A stretch of 64,000 bases of DNA from Ruminococcus flavefaciens (GTDB lineage Bacteria > Bacillota > Clostridia > Oscillospirales > Ruminococcaceae): NCBI GenBank assembly GCA_002371825.1, contig DFHF01000028.1, forward strand, positions 1-64,000. The letters are read 5' to 3'. The position numbers and the translations under genes were made by a program. Of this stretch, positions 6,250 through 14,981 are shown one piece after another. Position 1 is the first letter of the stretch. Every line of letters begins with the position of its first letter. The notes under the pieces were generated by a model. It ran no database searches. It was not told the DNA's origin and worked only from the letters and a program-made list of their open reading frames with translations.

Positions 6250-8973
6250 ATGAAAAAGAAATTATTGCTTGCAGGTCTGATATCGGCCTGTATCGTAGGC
6301 TCGGCCGGAGCTCTTGAAGCTTCCGCTGCCGGAGATATAGTTTACGGAGATGCAAATTGTGACGGCACAGTCGGTATGTCAGACGCAGTTCTGGTAATGC
6401 AGTCTTTGTCGAATCCCGCCATGTATGGATCTGATGGAACGGCAGACATACACCTCACTGATGAGGGTGCGGACAGGGCAGATGTTTATGAGCGTGGGGG
6501 AGGCATCTCGCCAATGGATGCTTTGTCGATACAGAGGTATCTTCTGAAGCTTTGCGACCTTCCGGAGTCATATGCTCCCGGATATAAGGAGCCGCAGCCC
6601 TTCGTTGAAGAAACTGAACCGGCATATATCCATTTAAGCAAAAATTCAATAACCACTGAGGGTAAGAATGTTTCAGTCAGCGGAACGGAAGTAACGATCA
6701 CTCATTCCGGAACATTTTACATCGACGGTACTATCGACGACGGAAGGATCCGTGTAGATATACCAGATGAGAAGGCAGACCCGGGAACAGTAAAGCTGAT
6801 CCTTAACAATGCCTCTGTGACCGGTAAGAGCGGCCCTGCGATACTGATAAAGAATGCCGAAAAGACGTCGATCACGGCGGCAGACGGTACCGAAAACAGT
6901 ATCTCGGACGGCACGTCAGCTTACGCAGGCGATTATCTTGAGAATGCAGTCCTCGAAGCCAAGGACGATCTTACGATCAAGGGCGGCGACGAGGGTACAG
7001 GTATCCTCACGATAACTGCAAACGCTCAGCCAGCAGTGGTATGCAACAATGACATTAAATTTACGGGCGGTATCATAAATATCGACTCCCTTGACAAGGA
7101 GAACGGCCTTGATGCAGTAAAGGGCAAGAAGTCCGTGACCGTAAAGGGCGGTACCGTAAACATCGATTCCGAGGGAGACGGACTGAAATCCTCAAAGGGC
7201 AGCGTCGAAATAAGCGGCGGAGTCCTGAGAGTTAAGTCCGGAAAGGACGCTGTACAGGCAGAGACAGCTATCACCATAAGCGGCGGAGAAGTATTTGCCT
7301 GCGGTGACCGAGGTCTGAGATGTGAAGGTGCTATAGACATAACAGGCGGCACTGTGATCGCAACTGCAACAGATTATCAGTGCGAGAATCTTACAAACAC
7401 ATCACAGAATACTATCATGCTCGACTATGTCAAGGAGTGGTCAAAGAACAATCCTGTGGCATTGACTGACCAGAGCAAAAAGCCTGTTTTCGAGCTTGAT
7501 ACACTGAAGAAGTTCAGATATGCAATAATCTCATCCCCGGATATAGCTTCGGGAACAGATTACAGAGTATACACCGGCGGTATAGAGACTACCCACGAAC
7601 AGGGAAGCACATACAAGGCCGGCAAGCCTTCGGGATACAAGGGCGTTAACAACTCAGATGACGCAGACCTGCTTTATGGCGAGCTTTTCGACCGTACTGA
7701 GGTCCACAGCGTTGACGTAAAAATGCCTGATTCAGCATGGAAGGAATTCATGTCTCATGCCGATGAAGAGGCATATTATCCCTGCGATGTAGTTATCGAC
7801 GGGGAGGAATACAAAAACGTCGGAATAAGAACAAAGGGCAACAGCTCAAGAATGTTTGTGTCTCAGGCAGGTCACACAAAGTACAGCTTCCGCATAAAAA
7901 TGGATAAATATGATAAGTATCAGAGCTACCACGGACTAACTGAGATATGCGTGAACAATATGTACTCAGACCCCTCATGCATGAGAGATATTCTCTGCTA
8001 TGACGCAATGTACGACCTTGACGCCTATGCACCGGAGGTATCGTATACTGACTTAAAGCTGAACGGACAGCTCTACAGCTTCTATCTGCTCTGCGAGCAG
8101 CCGGGAACAACACTCGGAGAGCGCCTTGCAACAAACGATGACGCAGTGCTTTATAAGGCAGCAGATGTAGGAGCACAGTATGACTGTACATTCTCACCAT
8201 CCATGTCAATGGACAATTTTGAGGTAAAGTTCGGTACTGATGACGACAAGACCCATATCAGACAGGTAGTAGATGCGATAAACAAGGTAACTCCTCAGAA
8301 CTACAGATTCATAGAGGATATCATCGATGTACCAAGCTTCCTGAAGGGCTTTGCAGTCAATGCAGTAATGTGCAATTACGACAGCTATAACGGAATGATG
8401 CCTCATAACTACTATGTACAGTGGAACAACGGCAAGATGTACTATGTAGGCTGGGACTATAATCTCTCACTTGGAAACTTCATGGATTACGGAGCCTCTG
8501 TAAACTCCGATATCAACACCGGAATGTATCAGGCTGATGAGAATAAGAGACCCATGCTTAAGAATCTTCTCAGCGTACCTGAGTATAAGTCAATGTACAT
8601 AGGATACGTTAAGGACATCGTAAGAAAGTACAGTGATCCTGAGAAGGACATAAACAAGTACGCATCACTTATCAGGAGCCATGTAAAGGCAGACCCCCGC
8701 AGCTTCTTTACCGCAGACCAGTTCGAGAGCAATATTGCAAAAAGTGCCGGCGGACTTCAGGTAGGCGGAAACACCGATCCCTGGGGCGGAAATCCCTGGG
8801 GAGGAAATCCTTGGGGAGGAAATCCCTGGGGCGGTCAGGGCGGATTCGGTTTTGGCTTCGGCTTTGGATTCGGTCAGCAGGGAGGACTTTACTCCTACGG
8901 CGGAGATCAGGTTTCCATACTTGACTTTATGATAAAGAGAAACGAAGTTATCAGAGCTGCCATAGGCGGCTGA
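6250..8973 (+). CDS. Secreted dockerin protein with carbohydrate-binding-like beta domain and CotH kinase domain
   Basis: This is a 907-residue protein. It has a signal peptide (1-27), a dockerin directly after it (28-108, GDANCDGTVGMSDAVLVMQS and DALSIQRYLLKL), and a repetitive beta region (about 120-420, many GGxVxI strands) like the DUF4353 carbohydrate-binding domain. A CotH domain spans about 480-820 (NVGIRTKGNSS, LTEICVNNMYSDPSCMRDIL, YYVGWDYNLSLGNF). It ends with a Trp/Gly/Asn/Pro repeat and a Phe-Gly run. CotH proteins are atypical protein kinases, first known from Bacillus spore coats; here the protein would sit on the cellulosome. The start at 6250 has AAGGA upstream; an in-frame TTG 18 bases earlier is less likely. 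The gene lies 70 bases after the CE15 gene with no clear terminator, so they may be co-transcribed. Confidence 0.88.
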   Translation: MKKKLLLAGLISACIVGSAGALEASAAGDIVYGDANCDGTVGMSDAVLVMQSLSNPAMYGSDGTADIHLTDEGADRADVYERGGGISPMDALSIQRYLLKLCDLPESYAPGYKEPQPFVEETEPAYIHLSKNSITTEGKNVSVSGTEVTITHSGTFYIDGTIDDGRIRVDIPDEKADPGTVKLILNNASVTGKSGPAILIKNAEKTSITAADGTENSISDGTSAYAGDYLENAVLEAKDDLTIKGGDEGTGILTITANAQPAVVCNNDIKFTGGIINIDSLDKENGLDAVKGKKSVTVKGGTVNIDSEGDGLKSSKGSVEISGGVLRVKSGKDAVQAETAITISGGEVFACGDRGLRCEGAIDITGGTVIATATDYQCENLTNTSQNTIMLDYVKEWSKNNPVALTDQSKKPVFELDTLKKFRYAIISSPDIASGTDYRVYTGGIETTHEQGSTYKAGKPSGYKGVNNSDDADLLYGELFDRTEVHSVDVKMPDSAWKEFMSHADEEAYYPCDVVIDGEEYKNVGIRTKGNSSRMFVSQAGHTKYSFRIKMDKYDKYQSYHGLTEICVNNMYSDPSCMRDILCYDAMYDLDAYAPEVSYTDLKLNGQLYSFYLLCEQPGTTLGERLATNDDAVLYKAADVGAQYDCTFSPSMSMDNFEVKFGTDDDKTHIRQVVDAINKVTPQNYRFIEDIIDVPSFLKGFAVNAVMCNYDSYNGMMPHNYYVQWNNGKMYYVGWDYNLSLGNFMDYGASVNSDINTGMYQADENKRPMLKNLLSVPEYKSMYIGYVKDIVRKYSDPEKDINKYASLIRSHVKADPRSFFTADQFESNIAKSAGGLQVGGNTDPWGGNPWGGNPWGGNPWGGQGGFGFGFGFGFGQQGGLYSYGGDQVSILDFMIKRNEVIRAAIGG
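8780..8874 (+). repeat. In-gene 15-bp tandem repeats and FG-run in the CotH protein
   Basis: Four copies of a 15-base unit encode WGGNP-type repeats. They are followed by GGQGG and then a TTCGGTTTTGGC-like run encoding alternating Phe and Gly. The stretch stays in frame and codes for a low-complexity tail segment shortly before the C-terminus (about residues 844-876). Confidence 0.85.
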
Positions 8974-8989
8974 TGACAGCATAAGAACT

Positions 8990-9029
8990 ATACCGGATAG
9001 GATTAGAGATCGTCCTGTCCGGTATTTTT
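8990..9029 (+). terminator. Terminator after the CotH gene
   Basis: ATACCGGATAGGA pairs with TCCTGTCCGGTAT (one mismatch) around a 9-base loop, with a T-run after the stem. Confidence 0.85.
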
Positions 9030-9128
9030 ATGCAGATTTGTGATGTGAAAAATGCTTCTCATAAGACAATAGTACATAACATTGATGTTATATGGATAAA
9101 AATGCAGTTAAAATAGTTCAAAAAATCA

Positions 9129-9157
9129 TTGATTTTTTATGAATTTGATAGTATAAT
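9129..9157 (+). promoter_or_regulatory. Sigma-A promoter of the PL11 gene
   Basis: TTGATT (9129-9134), 17 bases, TATAAT (9152-9157). It lies 53 bases upstream of the ATG. Confidence 0.8.
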
Positions 9158-9209
9158 AATGATAGCATTAATTTGGTAACACAAAAAAATTGATCAGGGG
9201 GAGTTAAAA

Positions 9210-11936
9210 ATGAAAAAGGCACTCAAAAGGATCTGTGCAGCGGCAGCCTCTCTTGCCATTGCAGCAGGTTCATCCACAAGCATCAGAACTGATTTTAATA
9301 CTGATGCTGCTTACGGTGTAGGCGGAAACGGCAAGGCCATAATGGAATACCTTGACCGTGGCATATACGCTATCAAGTCAGGAAACGGAATGTTCATAAG
9401 CTGGAGATTCAATGCCAACGATGATGACAATGCAGAGTTCAGACTCTATCGTGATGATAATCTGATATACACCAGCAAGGCCGGAGATCCCACAAATTTC
9501 TGGGACAGCACAGGTACATCATCATCAAGATACCGTGTTGATACTGTTGAGAACGGTGAAGTAAAGTCCTCGGATATGTGTAAATTCACATCAGGCTCTA
9601 ACTACTTCGATATCCCGCTCGATGTTCCTAATGGGGGAACTATCAACGGCGAGGATTATAGTTATTCACCAAATGATTGCTGTGTCGGCGATATTGACGG
9701 TGATGGACAGTATGAGATATTTGTAAAGTGGGATCCTTCAAACTCAAAGGATAATTCACAGGTACACAATCCCTCCAAGGGAATACAGGGCTTTACAGGA
9801 AAGGTATATATCGACTGTTATACTCTGACCGGAAAGAAGCTCTGGCGTATAGATATGGGAAGAAATGTCCGTGCCGGACAGCATTATACTCAGATGTGCG
9901 TAGCCGATTTCGACTGCGACGGCAAAGCAGAGCTCATTACAAAGACTTGTGACGGAACCGTTGACGGTACAGGAAAGGTTATAGGCGATGCCAATGCCAA
10001 TTATGTGGACAGTGTAGGTACTGTTCTCACAGGCCCCGAATATCTGACCCTCTTTGAAGGCTCAACAGGCAAGGCTCTTGACACAATTGAGTTCCCTGTT
10101 CTCAGAGGCGATGCTACAAGTGCAGCCGCAAAGAACACCTGGGGAGATAATTACGGAAACCGCTGCGAGAGAATGAACAGCGCCATAGCCTACCTTGATG
10201 GAGTACATCCCTCAGCAATTTACGGAAGAGGCTATTACACAAGGCTTTCTCTCTCTGCCGTAGATGTTAAGGATAAGAAGCTTGTAAAGCGCTGGGTATT
10301 CGATACCGGATTCGATAAGAGCAATCCGGCTTACGGATGCGGAAACCATAATGTTATGGTAGCCGACCTGGATAACGATGGAAAGCAGGAGGTCTGCATG
10401 GGCGCCTGCGCTATAGATGATAACGGAAAGCTTCTCTGGTCCACAAAGCTGCTTCACGGTGATGCAATGCACATCGGTGACCTTGACCCGAACCATGAGG
10501 GGCAGGAGGTCTTCATCTGCCACGAGGACGGAAATTACGGAATCTCACTTGTTGACGGCAGAAACGGTCAGATAATCTGGCACTATGACGGTGATAAGGA
10601 TACAGGACGCTGCTGTGCCGACAATATCGTTTCAGGCAACAGCGGTGCAGAGTTCTGGGGTTCAAGACCTGCAAATGCGGTATTTGATGTTTCAGGCAAG
10701 CAGATAGGCAACAAATGGCCTTCTACAAACTTCCTTATCTACTGGGACGGCGACCTTGAGCGTGAACTGCTTGACAATATCACCATTACCGATGGTGCGG
10801 CAATAAACAACTATCCTGCAATATTTACAGCTACAGGCTGTGCCTCAAATAACAGCACTAAGGCTGTTCCCTGTATGACAGCAGACCTCTTCGGTGACTG
10901 GAGAGAGGAGCTTCTTCTCAGAACTGAAGATAATAGCAAGATCCGTGTATGGTGTACTAATACTGAGACAAATGTCCGCCTGACAACTCTCATGCACGAT
11001 ATGCAGTACCGTATGCAGAACGGCTGTCAGCAGTCATCATACAATCAGCCTCCTCACGTCAGCTACTATCTGGGCAGCGAGGCACCCCTTCCTGCAAGAC
11101 CTGACATAAAGCTGAACAATACTCCTCCGGAGCCTATAAGCGGAAAATATGTGAACAATCTTACAGTTATGGATCCGGATTATTCATCCGACTGGCAGCT
11201 CTCAAAGTCATCTGATATAGGTTCACTTATCTACGGTGACAGAGATTTCACATATACAGAGCTTCCGGAAGCACTCAGAGGCAAAGAGGCAATAATGACA
11301 GCCTGCAACTCAAAGAACACTTTCTCAGATCTTGCAGCATTCACAGCAGTTGAGAATGAGCTGATATACGTTCTTCTTGATACAAGAGTAGAAGATGCAG
11401 GGAGTGTTCCGGCATGGCTGGGCAGCTATGAAAAGACCGGAATGACAGCTGCTTCAAGCAACGATGTAAAATTCAGTGTTTATGTAAAGGAAGCTGTTCC
11501 CGGTGAAAAGATACTTCTTGGACAGAACGGAATGAACGGCAACTGCATGAACTATACAGTATTTGCTGATGCCAAGCCTGTGGTACAGACAACAACAACA
11601 ACAACTACTACTACCTCGACAACAACAACTACTACAGAGACTACTACTACGACCACTACAACTACACCTCCTGTAGATAATATCGTATGGGGTGACGCAG
11701 ACTGTAACGGAAATATAAAGATGAATGACGCAGTACTTATAATGCAGTCTATCTCAAATCCTGACCTCTACAGTGAGGACGGAGAAGCTGAGACAAGGAT
11801 AACACATCAGGGAATGCTCAATGCAAATGTATTTGAGAATTCCACCAGCGGAGTCACACCTCAGGATGCACTTATGATACAGGAATTCCTGCTTGGCAAG
11901 GTAAGCTCTCTTGATCCAGCAGAAAGCGGAAAATAA
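9210..11936 (+). CDS. Dockerin-bearing PL11 rhamnogalacturonan lyase
   Basis: This is a 908-residue secreted enzyme. After a signal peptide (1 to about 33), residues about 40-640 match family PL11 rhamnogalacturonan lyases: LDRGIYAIKSGNGMFISWR, calcium-type acidic repeats (GDIDGDGQYEIFVKWDP, DFDCDGKAELITKT, DLDNDGKQEV), the CERMNSAIAYLDG motif, and HDMQYRMQNGCQQSSYNQPP. A small beta module (about 655-785) follows, then a poly-threonine linker (about 792-820) and a C-terminal dockerin (about 825-903). PL11 enzymes cleave the alternating rhamnose-galacturonate backbone of pectin by beta-elimination, with calcium. The start has an AGGGGGAG ribosome site. The gene has its own promoter and terminator. 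Confidence 0.93.
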   Translation: MKKALKRICAAAASLAIAAGSSTSIRTDFNTDAAYGVGGNGKAIMEYLDRGIYAIKSGNGMFISWRFNANDDDNAEFRLYRDDNLIYTSKAGDPTNFWDSTGTSSSRYRVDTVENGEVKSSDMCKFTSGSNYFDIPLDVPNGGTINGEDYSYSPNDCCVGDIDGDGQYEIFVKWDPSNSKDNSQVHNPSKGIQGFTGKVYIDCYTLTGKKLWRIDMGRNVRAGQHYTQMCVADFDCDGKAELITKTCDGTVDGTGKVIGDANANYVDSVGTVLTGPEYLTLFEGSTGKALDTIEFPVLRGDATSAAAKNTWGDNYGNRCERMNSAIAYLDGVHPSAIYGRGYYTRLSLSAVDVKDKKLVKRWVFDTGFDKSNPAYGCGNHNVMVADLDNDGKQEVCMGACAIDDNGKLLWSTKLLHGDAMHIGDLDPNHEGQEVFICHEDGNYGISLVDGRNGQIIWHYDGDKDTGRCCADNIVSGNSGAEFWGSRPANAVFDVSGKQIGNKWPSTNFLIYWDGDLERELLDNITITDGAAINNYPAIFTATGCASNNSTKAVPCMTADLFGDWREELLLRTEDNSKIRVWCTNTETNVRLTTLMHDMQYRMQNGCQQSSYNQPPHVSYYLGSEAPLPARPDIKLNNTPPEPISGKYVNNLTVMDPDYSSDWQLSKSSDIGSLIYGDRDFTYTELPEALRGKEAIMTACNSKNTFSDLAAFTAVENELIYVLLDTRVEDAGSVPAWLGSYEKTGMTAASSNDVKFSVYVKEAVPGEKILLGQNGMNGNCMNYTVFADAKPVVQTTTTTTTTTSTTTTTTETTTTTTTTTPPVDNIVWGDADCNGNIKMNDAVLIMQSISNPDLYSEDGEAETRITHQGMLNANVFENSTSGVTPQDALMIQEFLLGKVSSLDPAESGK

Positions 11937-11976
11937 GGTCGTGGAAAGCTAAGAGTTCTCCTCAGAATATAGAAAG

Positions 11977-12010
11977 ATTACCGGGTCTGAAAATGGCCCG
12001 GTAATTTTTT
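11977..12010 (+). terminator. Terminator after the PL11 gene
   Basis: ATTACCGGGTC pairs with GGCCCGGTAAT around a short A-rich loop, followed by six Ts. Confidence 0.85.
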
Positions 12011-12028
12011 GACCTTGACATCAACGCA

Positions 12029-12060
12029 AAAAGGACCGCTCCGGAGAGCAGTCCTTTTTA
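12029..12060 (-). terminator. Terminator serving the minus-strand GH16 gene
   Basis: AAAAGGAC and GTCCTTTT form the outer stem with a CTCCGGAG-type inner loop. It lies 28 bases past the GH16 stop and can also act on plus-strand read-through. Confidence 0.7.
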
Positions 12061-12087
12061 AATAATATTAGGAGAGGTAAGCAAAAT

Positions 12088-13521
12088 TTATTCAATTTCC
12101 TCGACTCTGACATTAGTGATATAAACTGTAGCAGAGGAGCCCTTATTGCCCATATTGAATTCCAGTCTGCCGTTGTTATCGTCTTTTTCGGTCATTTCAA
12201 AGTCGTAGGTGAATGTCTGTTTATCGCTTGTGAGGGTGAGAGTTGTATCCTGTAAGTATCTTATCCAGCCTGCATTAGGTGCGGAAACGCAGGTGATGAT
12301 GTCACGTTCTTCGTCTGCCCAGGCGTCGAAAGTAACACGGTATTTCTTTCCCTTTATCATCGGGAGATCAGGCTGTACCAGCTGAACTGAGTAATCCACA
12401 GTGCCTTCGTTCTCAGTTGTAATGACGATCATTCCGTCTTTTATCTCGGCATTTCCTTCTCCGCCTTCAAAGAGGAGGAATTTCCAGTTTTCGTCATCAG
12501 TAAGGTCTTCCTGCTCGGAGAAATCTCCGTTGAATATATAGTTTCCGTCCTCAGTGGGTTCACGGAACTGCTTTTCAGGTTTCTTTACATTTGTATCGTA
12601 TTCAGGCTTCTGATAGACACGAACATAGTCGATAAGGAACTCCGCATTATCGAAGTCAGTGGTGTCATCAGGATTACCTGGCCATGTGCCTCCTACGGCC
12701 AGATTAAGCTGAACGAAGAATGACTGATCGAAGGGAGCAGGGTAGGGTTTTTCGTCCTCGCCGCTGACAGCGGTGAACCAGTCGTTTACAGTGAGGTAAA
12801 GCTCGTCATCGATATACCAGCGTATCTCACCGGGCTCCCATTCAACTGAGTAATCATGGAAATCGGAAGCAAAAGTTCCGCTGTCGAGAACGACTGTGCC
12901 CTGCTGTTCAGCATGGGGTTCGCCGTAGTGGATAGTTCCGTAAGCGGTATCAGTGCTGCTTCCGAGGACTTCCATGATGTCTATCTCACCACATTTAGGC
13001 CACTGTCCGTAGTAGCTTTCGTCGGTGGGCATCATCCAGATAGCCGGCCAGAGTCCCTGTCCCTCAGGAACTTTTGCACGGGCGACGATCTTTCCGTATG
13101 TGAAATCCTTTTTGTTCTGAGTTTTGATCTTACCGGAAGTATAGTAATCTCTTCCGTTTTTCTCTGATTTTATGGCTTTCAGCACCAGGCTGCCGTCACG
13201 CAGGAAAACGTTATCTTCGGAAGTGGTGTACTCCTGAAGCTCATTATTGGTCCAGCCGGGCTCATGGGGATCGTAATCCCAGATAGAGTCATCGAGAGAA
13301 GAGCCGTTGAATTCATCGCTCCACAAGAGGTCATAGCCATCGAGAGCCGGTGTAGCCTCATCGGCAGCAGAACTGGCAGATTCTGTAGCTTCTGTAGTTT
13401 CTGCGGCAGAGGAAGCAGCCGAAGTATTCTCAGTGCTTTTCTCAGAAGAGCTGTCAATTTTTCCGCAGCCTGTGAGCATCAGAAGAGCAGCAGCCAATGC
13501 GCATGATCTGAGTTTCTTCAT
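12088..13521 (-). CDS. GH16 beta-glucanase lipoprotein with C-terminal CBM4/9-like module
   Basis: This is a 477-residue lipoprotein: the signal peptide ends in the lipobox LTGC (Cys19). A Ser/Ala/Glu-rich tether runs to about residue 60. Residues about 62-310 are a GH16 domain with LLWSDEFNG at the start, the active-site motif EIDIME (Glu179 nucleophile, Glu184 acid/base) and WPAIWMMP. The extra Met in EIDIME is the beta-bulge typical of laminarinase-like GH16 (beta-1,3- or mixed-linked glucans). A CBM4/9-like beta-sandwich (about 330-477) follows. Unlike the neighbouring enzymes it has no dockerin, so it is anchored in the membrane rather than the cellulosome. The -10 box (minus-strand TATAAT at 13569-13574) has no good -35, which would fit activation by the AraC protein encoded next to it. 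Confidence 0.9.
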   Translation of the reverse strand: MKKLRSCALAAALLMLTGCGKIDSSSEKSTENTSAASSAAETTEATESASSAADEATPALDGYDLLWSDEFNGSSLDDSIWDYDPHEPGWTNNELQEYTTSEDNVFLRDGSLVLKAIKSEKNGRDYYTSGKIKTQNKKDFTYGKIVARAKVPEGQGLWPAIWMMPTDESYYGQWPKCGEIDIMEVLGSSTDTAYGTIHYGEPHAEQQGTVVLDSGTFASDFHDYSVEWEPGEIRWYIDDELYLTVNDWFTAVSGEDEKPYPAPFDQSFFVQLNLAVGGTWPGNPDDTTDFDNAEFLIDYVRVYQKPEYDTNVKKPEKQFREPTEDGNYIFNGDFSEQEDLTDDENWKFLLFEGGEGNAEIKDGMIVITTENEGTVDYSVQLVQPDLPMIKGKKYRVTFDAWADEERDIITCVSAPNAGWIRYLQDTTLTLTSDKQTFTYDFEMTEKDDNNGRLEFNMGNKGSSATVYITNVRVEEIE

Positions 13522-13633
13522 ATAATATCCTCCTTAAAACACACTCAATGCATTGATTTACTGTATACATTATAACTCAGCGGCTGGATAAATCATATCA
13601 CTTTAAATACAAATATGGTAAAATCTTGACATA

Positions 13634-13664
13634 AAAAGCTCCGGCATATCACAGCCGGAGCTTT
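13634..13664 (-). terminator. Terminator after the AraC gene
   Basis: Minus-strand AAAGCTCCGGC pairs with GCCGGAGCTTT, followed by TTTTAT. It separates the AraC gene from GH16, so they are separate transcripts. Confidence 0.8.
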
Positions 13665-13674
13665 ATGCGCTGTA

Positions 13675-14538
13675 TCAGTCTCTCCACATCTTCCTGTAAG
13701 AGAAGCAGGTGAGATTTTCAGCTTTTTTGAACTGTCTTGCGAAGTAGCTCTGATCGTTGAAGCCGCAGAGATGAGCGATCTCCTCCACTGACTTATCTGA
13801 GAAACGAAGAAGCTTCTTGCCGTAGTTTATTCGTGAGGTGATTATGTGCTGGAAAATAGTCATACCGTATATCTTTTTGTATTCACGGGTGAGATAGAAT
13901 TTACTGATGTAGAACTGTGAAGACAGTTTTTCCAGAGAGAGATCCTCGCTGAAATGGTCATCGATGTAGCTGTGAACGCCTGCGAGCTTCTGTTTAAGAG
14001 CAGAATCATACTGCTGCTCGCCGGAATTGACAGTCAGAGCGATAGTGAGCAGATCAACTATCAGTTTTGAGCTTATAACCTCAGAGGACTGATTTTTAGT
14101 CTCATTGATGCTGATAAGCTCAGTGAAAGCTGAAACTACACGGTCGAATGAAGGCGGCCGGAAGGTATTTTTTGACTGCGACAGGAAATAGTCGTAGTAC
14201 TGCCTTGAGGTAGCGCCATTGAAGTGGACCCACATAACTTCCCAGGGGTCATCGGGATCGCCTTTGTAGAAATGCGGCTGCTTGCAGTCGATAAAGAAGC
14301 ATTCGCCCTTAGAGAGCGAGAACTTCTCACCGCTTACCGTAAGTTCGCCTTTGCCGCTGATAACGGCAACGATGAGAAATGAATCCAGATCCTGTCTGTG
14401 AGTCATAGCCGGATCATCAGATTTCAGGCAACCGGTCTCCTGAACGTAGAAGAAGGTATTTTTAGCGGCCGGGCCGGGGGTACTGATGATACGCTTGGAC
14501 AGCTTGTTTTTCAAGCCTTTAGTATCGTTAGTATCCAT
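13675..14538 (-). CDS. AraC-family transcriptional regulator
   Basis: This is a 287-residue regulator. The N-terminal half is a cupin-like sensor (VAVISGKGELTVSGEKFSLS, GECFFIDCKQPHFYKGDPDDP, WVHFNG). The C-terminal 100 residues carry two helix-turn-helix motifs of the AraC type (LEKLSSQFYISKFYLTREYKK and VEEIAHLCGFNDQSYFARQFKK). The domain order and the PHFYKG motif resemble regulators that bind sugars or oligosaccharides and activate glycoside hydrolase genes. The start at 14538 is preferred because AAGGAG lies 8 bases upstream; an in-frame TTG 18 bases earlier is not. It lies upstream of GH16 on the same strand, which makes GH16 the likeliest target (inference). Confidence 0.9.
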   Translation of the reverse strand: MDTNDTKGLKNKLSKRIISTPGPAAKNTFFYVQETGCLKSDDPAMTHRQDLDSFLIVAVISGKGELTVSGEKFSLSKGECFFIDCKQPHFYKGDPDDPWEVMWVHFNGATSRQYYDYFLSQSKNTFRPPSFDRVVSAFTELISINETKNQSSEVISSKLIVDLLTIALTVNSGEQQYDSALKQKLAGVHSYIDDHFSEDLSLEKLSSQFYISKFYLTREYKKIYGMTIFQHIITSRINYGKKLLRFSDKSVEEIAHLCGFNDQSYFARQFKKAENLTCFSYRKMWRD

Positions 14539-14560
14539 AATATAAACTCCTTGCAATTCT

Positions 14561-14585
14561 TGCAGACAGCGCCTAAATGTCTGCA
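14561..14585. promoter_or_regulatory. 8-bp inverted repeat in the AraC leader
   Basis: TGCAGACA and TGTCTGCA are perfect inverted copies separated by nine bases. They lie between the AraC promoter and its start codon. This could be an autoregulatory operator or an mRNA hairpin. Confidence 0.45.
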
Positions 14586-14604
14586 GATGTTTATTTACAG
14601 GTAT

Positions 14605-14633
14605 ATTATAACACAGAATTCCGGATTTGTCTA
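14605..14633 (-). promoter_or_regulatory. Promoter of the AraC gene
   Basis: Minus strand: TAGACA (14628-14633), 17 bases, TATAAT (14605-14610), with a TGT extended -10. Confidence 0.75.
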
Positions 14634-14672
14634 TAGTTTATGAAAAATATTGCTTAGATTTCAAAAAATAGT

Positions 14673-14930
14673 TCAATGTAGAAAAATGAGGAGAAGTCCT
14701 GCCGCTGACAGCAGCAGGCCGGAAAGTATGAAAGATCGGCCGGAAATGAAAAAATGGCGGTGTTTCCGGCGGTCAGGTATTATTCGGGAGATGTATCTTT
14801 CGGCCTCTGACCGTGATATCTCCGCAGGCAGCTCCCTGACATTTGGTCTCAGGTAGAAGACAGCTTTTTCAAAGTAAATGCTGTCGGGATTGTTGATCTC
14901 AATGATCTTTTTTGTAACGCCTTTTATCAT
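14673..14930 (-). CDS. Small C-terminally anchored membrane protein, unknown function
   Basis: This 85-residue protein has a soluble N-terminal part (MIKGVTKKIIEINNPDS, YFEKAVFYLRP) with a charged middle. It is followed by a single hydrophobic helix at the end (FILSGLLLSAAGLLLIFL). I do not recognise a characterised family. A clear Shine-Dalgarno (AGGAGG) 5 bases before the ATG supports translation. It lies 51 bases after the DNA glycosylase gene on the same strand and is probably transcribed with it. Confidence 0.7.
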   Translation of the reverse strand: MIKGVTKKIIEINNPDSIYFEKAVFYLRPNVRELPAEISRSEAERYISRIIPDRRKHRHFFISGRSFILSGLLLSAAGLLLIFLH

Positions 14931-14981
14931 AATGCCTCCTGAAAAAAGTATTCAGGGATATATTTGGCAAAAAAAGGCAGA

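Noticed and set aside
14640..14672. Additional small gene between the AraC gene and the 85-residue membrane protein
   Set aside because: The short plus-strand frame there has no ribosome site and overlaps the AraC promoter region.
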